A stretch of DNA of 64,000 nt, taken from Acinetobacter modestus (GTDB lineage Bacteria > Pseudomonadota > Gammaproteobacteria > Pseudomonadales > Moraxellaceae). Positions within the stretch are counted from its first letter, which is position 1; each line of letters opens with the position of its first letter. The stretch spans positions 631,734-695,733 of the forward strand of contig NZ_BMDV01000002.1 of NCBI RefSeq assembly GCF_014636095.1, in the 5' to 3' direction. Position numbers and translations under genes: made by a program. The notes beneath the pieces are model-generated. The model was not told the origin of the DNA, ran no database searches, and saw only the letters and a program-made list of their open reading frames with translations. Of this stretch, positions 8,845 to 16,515 are shown piece after piece.

Positions 8845-9423
8845 ATGCAGTTTAAAACATTAAGCCTCGGTTTAGCAGTTGCCATCGCAAGTTCAGTCGC
8901 TTTGGCTGCACCAGTTGACTATAAAATTGATCCAACCCATACCGCCACCGTGTTTAGCTGGAACCATTTTGGTTTCTCTACACCAAGCGCGAACTTTACT
9001 GATATTCAGGGTGTGATTAAAGTTGATAATGCCAAGCCAGCAAATTCATCTGTTGAGGTCACTATTCCAATCGGCAGTGTAAATACCAATGTACCTGCGT
9101 TGGATAAGGAGTTCCAGGAGGAAGCGTGGTTTAATGCTGCTAAATATCCAAACATTACTTTTAAAAGTACCAAAGTCGAGACTAAGGACAAAAAGCACTT
9201 TAAAATTACAGGTGATTTGACCGTAAAAGGTGTGACTAAACCTGTGGTTTTGGATGCTGTGCTTAATAAACAAGGCGAGCATCCAATGGCGAAAGTACCC
9301 GCGATTGGCTTCAATGCAACAACAAGTTTTAACCGCTCTGCATTTGGTATCGGTAACTACGTGCCAAATGTTGGAGATAAGATCACTGTGAATATTACGA
9401 CTGAAGCAACTGCTGCGAAGTAA
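8845..9423 (+). CDS. YceI family periplasmic protein
   Basis: A 192-residue exported protein. The signal peptide spans about residues 1-22 (ending SVALAA), and the mature protein starts near PVDYKIDPTHT. The YceI fold is a lipocalin-like barrel that binds long polyisoprenoid or lipid-like molecules. Typical elements are present: DPTHTATVFSWNHFGFST, then EAWFNAAKYPNITFKST, and the closing RSAFGIGNYVPNVGDKI. A good ribosome binding site (AAGGAT) precedes the ATG. Proteins of this type are often induced by base or osmotic stress. It is alone on its transcript and ends at a shared terminator. Confidence 0.95.
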   Translation: MQFKTLSLGLAVAIASSVALAAPVDYKIDPTHTATVFSWNHFGFSTPSANFTDIQGVIKVDNAKPANSSVEVTIPIGSVNTNVPALDKEFQEEAWFNAAKYPNITFKSTKVETKDKKHFKITGDLTVKGVTKPVVLDAVLNKQGEHPMAKVPAIGFNATTSFNRSAFGIGNYVPNVGDKITVNITTEATAAK

Positions 9424-9448
9424 TATTTAATAAATCAATTATTTATTA

Positions 9449-9482
9449 AAAAATCTCACGCTATCTATGGCGTGAGTTTTTT
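9449..9482. terminator. Bidirectional terminator
   Basis: TCTCACGC/GCGTGAG-type stem flanked by A and T runs, between the YceI and GNAT genes. Confidence 0.85.
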
Positions 9483-9522
9483 AATTTTTTAGTGGTAGAT
9501 CAGATACGATTTTCTACAACTA

Positions 9523-10026
9523 TTATTTTGTTGCATTAAATGCATCTGAATAGATGACATAGCCATTTGGTATGTAGGTAAAAGCAAGAATTTGAAAATA
9601 CTCTGCTGGAACACCCTCTAAGATCAATCTAGCATCAGCCTTAAACCCAAATTTGCCATAATAATTAGGATCACCGAGTAATACGCATCCTTTTGCATTC
9701 AGTGCCTTGATCCTATTCAAACCTTCTTTCATAAGTTTAGAGCCTATACCTTTTCCTTGATATTCAGGAAGAACGGAAATAGGACCTAAGCCATACCAGT
9801 TTGTCGTACCATCGGAAATAGAGACAGGTGAAAATGCAATATGACCAATGACTTTCCCTTGAGTTTCAGCAACTAAAGAGACAGTAAGTTGCTTGGATTC
9901 ACGAAGCGCATTGACGATAAATTGCTCTGTGTGGCTAGTATGTTCTACATCATTAAAAGCTTTTTTTGTTAAATCAAAAATTGCTTGGATGTCAGTGTTT
10001 TGTTCATCACGGATTAAAATATTCAT
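9523..10026 (-). CDS. GNAT N-acetyltransferase, YjhQ-like
   Basis: A 167-residue acetyltransferase of the GNAT fold. The acetyl-CoA pyrophosphate loop is at about residues 85-100 (VLPEYQGKGIGSKLM, with Q90-GKGIG). The N-terminal region contains EHTSHTEQFIVNALR and the later part YYGKFGF, both typical of the YjhQ/YhbS-like branch. The gene lies 77 bases downstream of the YjhX-like gene on the same strand. E. coli yjhX and yjhQ are paired in the same way and are predicted as toxin and antitoxin. Substrate and antitoxin role here are inference. Confidence 0.85.
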   Translation of the reverse strand: MNILIRDEQNTDIQAIFDLTKKAFNDVEHTSHTEQFIVNALRESKQLTVSLVAETQGKVIGHIAFSPVSISDGTTNWYGLGPISVLPEYQGKGIGSKLMKEGLNRIKALNAKGCVLLGDPNYYGKFGFKADARLILEGVPAEYFQILAFTYIPNGYVIYSDAFNATK

Positions 10027-10103
10027 TTTTAATTACCTAAGATTTTTTAAAATTACTGATGAAGAAAAATGACTTTTAAGCTTCATCAGGTGATAGTCGA
10101 TAT

Positions 10104-10361
10104 TTATTGATTGTCGAGTTGAGGTCGTACGTTTCTAAGCCCATTCAAGTTGATTTGATAGGATTGACCTTCCTGTGATTTGATCAATCTTTTCTTCTTA
10201 AGTTTTCGAAAAACATCGAGTGTGCAATCAGATAAGACAAAACCTTCACGGCTATAACATTCTACAGCGATGAGTTGTCCTGATTCATTTTTGAGTTTTA
10301 CGATTTTTCCGCCTTTTGCTAAGACGTGTAAAGTCCTTTGTTCAGACTTGGATAGGTTCAT
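10104..10361 (-). CDS. yjhX: YjhX family toxin-like protein
   Basis: An 85-residue protein starting [20 protein letters not shown], which matches the YjhX family (UPF0386) closely along its full length: [19 protein letters not shown] in the middle and a [12 protein letters not shown] end. The frame extends 4 codons upstream to 10373, but E. coli YjhX begins at the equivalent of MNLS. The winged-helix-like, basic protein could bind nucleic acid. It is listed as a putative type II toxin paired with YjhQ, a GNAT protein, and a GNAT gene follows here. Function is unproven. Confidence 0.85.
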   Translation of the reverse strand: MNLSKSEQRTLHVLAKGGKIVKLKNESGQLIAVECYSREGFVLSDCTLDVFRKLKKKRLIKSQEGQSYQINLNGLRNVRPQLDNQ

Positions 10362-10373
10362 GTTGGAATCCAA

Positions 10374-10678
10374 ATATAAGTAATCAAAAGCAAAGCTAGG
10401 CTTTTAGCCCGAAAATTCGCGTTGATAACCCATTTCAATGTGCGATTGAAATATGGTTATCAGATTACTGCTATCTCCAACATAAAATTCTCAATGTAGA
10501 TTGGATAAAAAATTTATATGGGAAATATATAATTGATTAAAAGAAAAGTAAATATTTATGTGAAATTTGCTTGATTTTCAATAAGCTGATGACAATAATT
10601 GTTTTGATTTTATTGATTAATTTATAATAAAGGCATTGAAACGTATCACTTAAATTTGATTATTAGGATAAGCCAAAG
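10374..10678. other. Divergent intergenic region, yjhX to deaminase gene
   Basis: 305 bases holding the upstream regions of both divergent genes. Besides the 38-bp palindrome, a smaller GCTA/TAGC hairpin lies at about 10395-10408. The half near the deaminase gene is AT-rich and shows no further structure that I can identify. Confidence 0.5.
10424..10461. repeat. 38-bp interrupted palindrome upstream of yjhX
   Basis: Left arm GATAACC plus ATTTCAAT, right arm ATTGAAAT plus GGTTATC, with a 5-base centre (GTGCG) and one small bulge. It sits 63 bases before the yjhX start. It could be an operator for autoregulation or a structured RNA element; no T-run follows, so a terminator role is less likely. 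Confidence 0.75.
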
Positions 10679-11140
10679 ATGGATGATCAAAAGTTTATAC
10701 AGAAAGCAGTAGATCTAGCATTAGAAAATGCAAAATCAGGTGGTCGTCCTTTTGGGGCAGTGATTGTAAAAGATGGCAAAGTGATTGCTACTGGTGTGAA
10801 TCAAATTAAACTCACCAACGATCCTACTGCACACGCAGAATTATCAGCATTACGTGAAGCAGGAAAAGCTTTAGCCAGTCCAAATCTTGAAAACTGTGTT
10901 GTTTACGCGAGTGGGCAACCTTGTCCAATGTGTCTAGCTGCAATGCGTATGGCGGGAATTAATTGTGTATTTTATGCATTTTCTAATCAAGATGCAGAGC
11001 CATTTGGTTTGTCTACTGAACATATTGCTCAAATATTACGAGTACCACCTGAGAGTCAGCAAGAATTTACTTTTGTTCAAGTAAAACCAAATCATAACCA
11101 TGATTTATATGAAGTATGGCGAAACAAACAGATTGATTAA
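10679..11140 (+). CDS. Nucleoside/guanine deaminase of the CDA fold
   Basis: A 153-residue zinc deaminase. The catalytic motif NDPTAHAELSALREAG gives zinc ligand H52 and proton shuttle E54. PCPMC at 81-85 provides the two zinc cysteines. The context (GGRPFGAVIVKDG, YDLYEVW-like tail) resembles B. subtilis-type guanine deaminase GuaD more than the tRNA editing enzyme TadA. The likely reaction is guanine plus water to xanthine plus ammonia, in purine salvage. It is monocistronic. Adenosine or cytosine specificity cannot be excluded from sequence alone. Confidence 0.85.
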   Translation: MDDQKFIQKAVDLALENAKSGGRPFGAVIVKDGKVIATGVNQIKLTNDPTAHAELSALREAGKALASPNLENCVVYASGQPCPMCLAAMRMAGINCVFYAFSNQDAEPFGLSTEHIAQILRVPPESQQEFTFVQVKPNHNHDLYEVWRNKQID

Positions 11141-11161
11141 ATCTATGAGCAAATTAGAAAA

Positions 11162-11710
11162 CTAAATACTTTTATTTTTATTGTATTTATCCTTCAATGA
11201 TAAATATGCAGGAACTGATCTTTTTGCCTGCCGACGTAGCATCATTTTGATATATAACACGAGGGCAAAACAAGCCGTCGCAATCGTTAACATGATGCTA
11301 TTCATATAACTCATGATCGAGCTAATATAACCAATCGTTGCTAAACGCCGTTGCATACGCTCAACTTGAATACTCGATTCAATTCCAGTGATCGCCCATG
11401 TACATAAGTGTTCGCAATTATTGATAATCAAATGGTAATGATTTTCATGCATACGCGAGCGCATACGACGAACGATCGCTTTCGCCTTGTAACGAGGGGA
11501 ATTATAATTTCTCGTATAAATCGGTTTTCCCCGAGCGAAGCGCTGAATTGAGGTCATCTCAATTGGACGTTTTTTAAAAATATGGGCAAAACCTGAATAA
11601 TGAATAACTCGTCCACGACCTGCATAAATACCGTGATGACTATAACCAAAGTGTTTAACAATTAGGTGTGCACCGAGAGGGAAATGTCGCTGTGTTTGCT
11701 GCATACTCAT
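11162..11710 (-). CDS. LRAT-domain (NlpC/P60 superfamily) membrane-anchored protein
   Basis: A 182-residue protein with the lecithin:retinol acyltransferase fold. HLIVKHFGYSHHGIYAGRG (about 15-33) carries the catalytic His, RVIHYSG the next strand, and NNCEHLCTW (97-105) holds the catalytic Cys99 in the NCEH motif of the family. A hydrophobic segment at about 137-157 with a basic tail suggests a C-terminal membrane anchor. Vertebrate LRAT members acylate retinol or lipids; bacterial members have no settled function but probably act as thiol acyltransferases or hydrolases at membranes. It overlaps no neighbour and is convergent with the deaminase gene. Confidence 0.8.
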   Translation of the reverse strand: MSMQQTQRHFPLGAHLIVKHFGYSHHGIYAGRGRVIHYSGFAHIFKKRPIEMTSIQRFARGKPIYTRNYNSPRYKAKAIVRRMRSRMHENHYHLIINNCEHLCTWAITGIESSIQVERMQRRLATIGYISSIMSYMNSIMLTIATACFALVLYIKMMLRRQAKRSVPAYLSLKDKYNKNKSI

Positions 11711-11875
11711 ACGAGACTATTGTATATACAGATGTATTTTAATCAAAAAATATGAATCTATCGAGTGCATTTAAAGACTCATTTATACGATTATGTGTGG
11801 AGATTGTATCTATTCTTTTTATGTTGAAATACATTATGGGACAATCAGGTTAGTCGATTTGAACAATATTAAATT

Positions 11876-12613
11876 ATGTTAAAAAAATGGTTTATAGCCT
11901 CATTGGTCAGTATTGGTATGTCTCATGTTTATGCGATGCAGCATCAAATAATTAAAGTAGACAATATTTCATATGATGTAATTAAAGTAGACCATTTACA
12001 GCAACTCAGACTTTTCCTAAAAGATCCAAAGAATGCTCGTTATTATCAAAAATTTGCTCATATTCAAAAAATGCTTCCAACATGTGAACAGTTAAGTTTT
12101 GCTATGAACGCAGGTATGTATCACCCTGATTTTCAACCTGTCGGTTTATATGCTGAAGAGGGTAAAGAAATTGTTGAACTCAATGAAGCGCAAGGATTTG
12201 GTAATTTTTTTATGCAACCAAATGGTGTGCTTGCATGGAATGATAAATATGCTGTAATTAAAACAACGACAGATTATAAATCCATGAGATTTAAGCCACG
12301 CTTTGCTACGCAGTCTGGACCAATCCTGGTTTATAAAGGCCAAGTAAATAGCCAATTTTTAGCCGATTCAAATTCTCTAAAAATAAGAAATGGAGTAGGT
12401 GTTAGAAACAATCAAGTGTACTTTGTGATTTCACAACAACGAGTCAATTTTTATCAGTTTGCGCAATTCTTCAAGCAAAATTTAAAAATTGATAATGCGT
12501 TATATTTGGATGGTTCAATTTCAAGTTTATATTCATCTGAAACTAAACGTCATGACAAGACTTTTAATTTAGGTCCAATCGTTGGTGAAATTGCTCAAGA
12601 TAATTGTAATTAA
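11876..12613 (+). CDS. Exported phosphodiester glycosidase-like protein
   Basis: A 245-residue protein with a signal peptide (about 1-20, ending HVYAM). Its core matches the NAGPA/DUF2233 phosphodiester glycosidase fold: FAMNAGMYHPDFQPVGLY, then NGVLAWND, FATQSGPILV, RNGVGVRNNQVYFVIS, and DNALYLDGSISSLY, which has the Asp-Gly-containing active-site strand of this family. Human NAGPA removes N-acetylglucosamine from mannose-6-phosphate; the bacterial targets, probably envelope glycans or teichoic-like phosphodiesters, are unknown. It is a single gene ending at a shared terminator. Confidence 0.85.
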   Translation: MLKKWFIASLVSIGMSHVYAMQHQIIKVDNISYDVIKVDHLQQLRLFLKDPKNARYYQKFAHIQKMLPTCEQLSFAMNAGMYHPDFQPVGLYAEEGKEIVELNEAQGFGNFFMQPNGVLAWNDKYAVIKTTTDYKSMRFKPRFATQSGPILVYKGQVNSQFLADSNSLKIRNGVGVRNNQVYFVISQQRVNFYQFAQFFKQNLKIDNALYLDGSISSLYSSETKRHDKTFNLGPIVGEIAQDNCN

Positions 12614-12617
12614 TCAA

Positions 12618-12650
12618 CTTCTCATCTTCTAAGCATTAGAAGATGAGAAG
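12618..12650. terminator. Long bidirectional terminator
   Basis: CTTCTCATCTTCTAA and TTAGAAGATGAGAAG are perfectly complementary over 15 bp with a 3-base loop. It serves the convergent genes on both sides. Confidence 0.85.
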
Positions 12651-12659
12651 CGCTTATTT

Positions 12660-12887
12660 TTATTGAATTGGCGTCTTGATAAGTGCAAGAAGCTCTTTGC
12701 GGCTATAGCCTCGGGAAATGAGGACTTTCTTTATACCTTTAATCACATCTTCATCTGTCGCTTTGACTAAAGCATCCAGTAGTTGTTCATTTGATTTGCA
12801 AGAACAATCATTTTCAACGCAAGAGGTTTGGTTCTTGTGTTCATTATATTGCTGATCTGCATTAAACAATTTTTGCCAAAAACTCAT
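12660..12887 (-). CDS. Small cysteine-containing protein, function unknown
   Basis: A 75-residue protein, MSFWQKLFNADQQYNEHK at the start. Three cysteines cluster at about 23-30 (CVENDCSC), which could bind a metal. The remainder is a helical region (NEQLLDALVKATDEDVIKGIKKVLISRGYSRKELLALI) that looks like a small helical bundle. It has the composition of a real conserved protein and its own terminator, but I recognise no named family. The neighbour trmA is 250 bases away, so it is probably separate. Confidence 0.7.
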   Translation of the reverse strand: MSFWQKLFNADQQYNEHKNQTSCVENDCSCKSNEQLLDALVKATDEDVIKGIKKVLISRGYSRKELLALIKTPIQ

Positions 12888-13080
12888 AGAGCCTTCATAT
12901 ACAACCTAACATAGATCGAAATATAATCACTTTAAAATAAAATACAAGTCAGCTTAAGTGATAAAAGCAGCAGTTGAACTTCAGTTTTTTCGATGATTCT
13001 TTTTGTTTCTAACGAAATTATGACAGTTGAATGACTTGATCTTTGAAAAACATCATTTTTTCTAGTAAAAACTTTAAATG

Positions 13081-13113
13081 AAAATAGAGAGTTATGAAAA
13101 CTCTCTATTTTTA
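13081..13113 (-). terminator. Intrinsic terminator after trmA
   Basis: AAAATAGAGAGTT and AACTCTCTATTTT pair around a short loop, 24 bases beyond the trmA stop codon. Confidence 0.75.
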
Positions 13114-13136
13114 ATAGTTACTTTGCAATAATTTGT

Positions 13137-14222
13137 TTAAATCTTTTCGAGCAATACACCAGATTCCACATGATGAGTAAAAGGGAATTGATCGAACATC
13201 GCAAACTTCACAATTCGATGTGTTTGAGCTAAGGTTTTTAAGTTGTCATGTAAGGTATCTGGGTTACATGAGATATAGAGAATACGCTCAAAGCCTTGTA
13301 GTAACTTCAAGGTTTCATCATCAATCCCCGCACGTGGTGGGTCAACAAATACCGTGTCAAAGTCATAGCTCTGAATGTCGATTTCAGCTTCCTGTAATCG
13401 TCTAAACTCACGTTCGCCTTGATACGCCTGAGTAAACTCTTCGGCAGATAAACGCGCCACCTGAATATTCTCAATCTGGTTTTGCTCAATATTCCATTGC
13501 GCTGCGTAGACTGAAGATTTAGCAAGTTCAGTTGCAAGGACACGTTTAAATTTTAAAGAGAGTGGTAAAGTAAAGTTGCCATTACCACAGTACAATTCTA
13601 ATAGGTCTTTCTCAGAGCTTTCAGCAGCATCACATGCCCACTCCAACATATGTTGGCACACTTGTGCATTGGGTTGTGTAAAGCTACTTTCAATTTGTTT
13701 GTATTTAAAAGTACGACCATGAACATTGAGTTGTTCAACTACGTAGTCGTCACCAATAATCACTTTTTGGCCACGGCTACGCCCCATAATTTTAATCTTC
13801 AGCTTTTCTGCTAAAGCTTTCGCAGCGATTTCCCAATCTACATCTAAACGGCGATGATAAATTAAAGTCACCAACATTTCTCCGCTCAATGTGGCGAGGA
13901 AATCAGCTTCAAAAATACGTTGTGATAAAATAGGAATTGCTTTTAATTCTTCTAATAAACGTGGCATCAAATCATTGATACTGCGATCTGCAATTGGAAA
14001 CTCATCAACTCGTATAACTTCTTTTTGTTTACCATCTTCAGCACGTTCAAACATGGCATAGAACAAATCATTTTCGGTATGCCAGATACGAAACTCTGCG
14101 CGCATACGAAAGTGTTGTTCAAGTGATTGAAACACTTCTAAAGTTGGGGGATTGAACGGAGCGAATTGTGTGGTAATGCGTTCAACTTTCTCTTGAAGTT
14201 GCTGTTGATAAGATACGGTCAT
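13137..14222 (-). CDS. trmA: tRNA (uracil(54)-C5)-methyltransferase
   Basis: A 361-residue enzyme that makes ribothymidine at position 54 in the T-loop of nearly all tRNAs, using S-adenosylmethionine. [15 protein letters not shown] at about 207-221 is the SAM-binding motif, VFVDPPRAG is the RNA methyltransferase motif, and YISCNPDTL carries the nucleophile C319. The general base is E353 in HHVESGVLL. Length and residue spacing match E. coli TrmA (C324/E358). The gene is monocistronic with a short leader. Confidence 0.96.
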   Translation of the reverse strand: MTVSYQQQLQEKVERITTQFAPFNPPTLEVFQSLEQHFRMRAEFRIWHTENDLFYAMFERAEDGKQKEVIRVDEFPIADRSINDLMPRLLEELKAIPILSQRIFEADFLATLSGEMLVTLIYHRRLDVDWEIAAKALAEKLKIKIMGRSRGQKVIIGDDYVVEQLNVHGRTFKYKQIESSFTQPNAQVCQHMLEWACDAAESSEKDLLELYCGNGNFTLPLSLKFKRVLATELAKSSVYAAQWNIEQNQIENIQVARLSAEEFTQAYQGEREFRRLQEAEIDIQSYDFDTVFVDPPRAGIDDETLKLLQGFERILYISCNPDTLHDNLKTLAQTHRIVKFAMFDQFPFTHHVESGVLLEKI

Positions 14223-14394
14223 AAAAAGAAAGCTACAGCTGAAATCTAAAGCCGAATGGTATCAAAAAAATTAAGATCGACCTAGTTTTGTTATATGAAA
14301 TATAAGAGTGAATCATAAATAAAGAAGTATTTAATTTAAACCAAGCAGGCTTTAATGTATTACTACCTGCTTTGATTCAGTTTTTAATATAAGC

Positions 14395-15030
14395 CTATAA
14401 ATAATAACTGGTTTTAGTCATTAATTTTGATATAGCTGTCATGGTAATACGCACAGGTACAGGTAAATCAACACCTCCAGCCTTTAAGGCTGTCTCGCGG
14501 TGGTGTAATTCATCTTCATTCATTTGTTCTAAAATTTTACGTGAACGATCATCATGAGATGGAAGTTGTTGAATATGTTCCTGTAGATGTTGGCTGACTT
14601 GACGTTCCGTTTCAGCGACAAAACCTAAGCTATATTTGTCACCTGCAATACCTGCTATTGCGCCCATACCATAAGATAAACCATACCAAATTGGATTGAG
14701 TACGCTCGTATGACTGTCTAATTCTTTTAAACGCTCTTCACACCAAGCGAGATGATCTTGTTCTTCTATCGCAGCTTGTTGCATTTCTTCTCGAACATGG
14801 GGGAGTTTTGCAGTGAGCGCCTGACCGTGATAAAGCGCTTGTGCACAGACTTCGCCACTATGATTGACACGCATTAAACCTGCTACATGGCGAGCATCGC
14901 TAACACATAATTGTGAAGGTTCTGAATTTGCTGGATTAGATCGTTGAGCAGCAGTTGCCCCTGGCACTAAGCTACGAAGAGCCTGATCAAAAGAATTAAT
15001 AAGTTTATCGATACCTGTAAAATGACGCAT
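14395..15030 (-). CDS. coq7: Ubiquinone biosynthesis hydroxylase Coq7
   Basis: A 211-residue di-iron monooxygenase that hydroxylates 2-polyprenyl-3-methyl-6-methoxy-1,4-benzoquinone in ubiquinone synthesis. Six ligands in two repeats are complete: E60 in MRVNHSGEVCAQALYHGQ, E90 and H93 in EEQDHL, E142 in AETERQ, E174 and H177 in EDELHHRE. A hydrophobic patch near 115-135 may dip into the membrane. The gene follows the LplT-like permease with a 3-base gap, so they are probably cotranscribed. A second gene at 34477 encodes a related protein with the same ligand spacing. Confidence 0.96.
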   Translation of the reverse strand: MRHFTGIDKLINSFDQALRSLVPGATAAQRSNPANSEPSQLCVSDARHVAGLMRVNHSGEVCAQALYHGQALTAKLPHVREEMQQAAIEEQDHLAWCEERLKELDSHTSVLNPIWYGLSYGMGAIAGIAGDKYSLGFVAETERQVSQHLQEHIQQLPSHDDRSRKILEQMNEDELHHRETALKAGGVDLPVPVRITMTAISKLMTKTSYYL

Positions 15031-15033
15031 ATA

Positions 15034-16353
15034 TTAATCCTCTAAAGTATTGGGTGCATTTTCCAACAACGGTTTTAAACGCTTTAATAACCAAAATGAG
15101 AAAATTGCACTTAAAACTGCAGTAATCGTAAATAATATTTTAATATCAATTTTTAAAATGCTTAAGATTAAAATTGAGAAAACTGCAGAAGAAACCATAA
15201 ATACAGCATTTAGAATATTATTTGCGGCTACCACACGCGCACGGTGAGAACGTGGTGAGTAAGCTTGCATCATTGCATATAGCGGCACAATATAAAATCC
15301 ACCACTAATACCTAATAAAGTCACGGCAAGCATGACATGATAGTACACGGCGCCTTGGGTAAAAATATCTTTTAAACTCAGTAAATCGCCAGTTCGCTCA
15401 GGAACAAAAGAGAGGCTCGCTGCTAAATACAAAGCAAAGATCGTTAACCCAATCGCACCGTAAGGTACCATTTTAATATTGATCTCTGTACCACCGATAC
15501 GTCTGCACAGTAAAGAGCCTACACCAATCCCAACAGAGAAAAAGGTGAGAAGTAGACTGACAACGTTTTCAGAAGCATGCAGGTTTTGTTGGGTCAATTG
15601 AGGAATTTGAGTTAAATAGGTTGCGCCATAAAACCAATACCAAGAATTACCGAGCAAAACAATAAATATGATCGGAAGGCTTTTAGCATATTTTAAAGTT
15701 TGAAAACTTGTACGAAAAAAATTCCAGTCAATTTGTAAATCTGGCGCTGCAACCTTTTGAGGTAAAATAAATCGGCTACATAAATAGCCTAAGCAAGCTA
15801 TGATTACAACAGTGACACTAATCCACAATAAATTTCCTTCCGATGATGCAATGACTGCACCTCCAAGAATCATTCCTAATAATATTGCGATCGATGTACC
15901 TGATTGGAAAAGTGCATTACCAGACATCAATTCTTCTTGTTTTAGAATTTCTGGTAAAATTGCATATTTGATTGGACCAAAACAAGTTGAATGCGTTCCC
16001 ATCAGAAATAATGCAAAAAGTAGTAACCATAAATTTCCAAGCAAGAACCCTGCGGTTCCAATCAACATAATGATAATTTCTAATATTTTTATAAAGCGAA
16101 TTAGTTGAGATCTTTCATATTTATCAGCAATTTGCCCAGCAGTTGCAGAAAAGAAAAAGTAAGGCAAGATAAATAATAAGGCAGCTAGATTATTGAGCGT
16201 ACTGACGGGAGCACTTTGTTGCTGAATCCAACCATAAGTGATCACTAAAAGTAGAGCTTGCTTAAAAACATTGTCATTTAAGGCTCCAAAAAACTGAGTG
16301 AAAAACATCGGTGCAAACCGACGTGATGTCATTAAGCGCTCATCTTGTTTCAT
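15034..16353 (-). CDS. MFS transporter, LplT-like
   Basis: A 439-residue permease with about 12 membrane segments. The N-terminal FFTQFFGALNDNVFKQALLL and the following arrangement match the lysophospholipid transporter LplT/AAS-type major facilitator branch. E. coli LplT flips lysophospholipids inward for re-acylation; no acyltransferase gene is adjacent here, so the substrate is an inference. It is upstream of coq7 in a tight operon and divergent from tamA. The length is slightly above E. coli LplT (397). Confidence 0.8.
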   Translation of the reverse strand: MKQDERLMTSRRFAPMFFTQFFGALNDNVFKQALLLVITYGWIQQQSAPVSTLNNLAALLFILPYFFFSATAGQIADKYERSQLIRFIKILEIIIMLIGTAGFLLGNLWLLLFALFLMGTHSTCFGPIKYAILPEILKQEELMSGNALFQSGTSIAILLGMILGGAVIASSEGNLLWISVTVVIIACLGYLCSRFILPQKVAAPDLQIDWNFFRTSFQTLKYAKSLPIIFIVLLGNSWYWFYGATYLTQIPQLTQQNLHASENVVSLLLTFFSVGIGVGSLLCRRIGGTEINIKMVPYGAIGLTIFALYLAASLSFVPERTGDLLSLKDIFTQGAVYYHVMLAVTLLGISGGFYIVPLYAMMQAYSPRSHRARVVAANNILNAVFMVSSAVFSILILSILKIDIKILFTITAVLSAIFSFWLLKRLKPLLENAPNTLED

Positions 16354-16515
16354 CGTGTGTTCACTTCATTGTGTTTTATAAAAAAATGTGACGTACTGTA
16401 AAAATGCTACAAAATGCATGTATGATACTTTCATATTTGATTGGATGAAAATCAAAGATTTGAAGTATTTTCACCAGTCACAAATGATAAATTAAAAATA
16501 AGTTTAGAGTTCTAC

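Noticed and set aside
9006..9314. Reverse-strand frames of 102 and 78 codons within the YceI gene
   Set aside because: They overlap a clear family member completely and have no ribosome binding site or recognisable domain.
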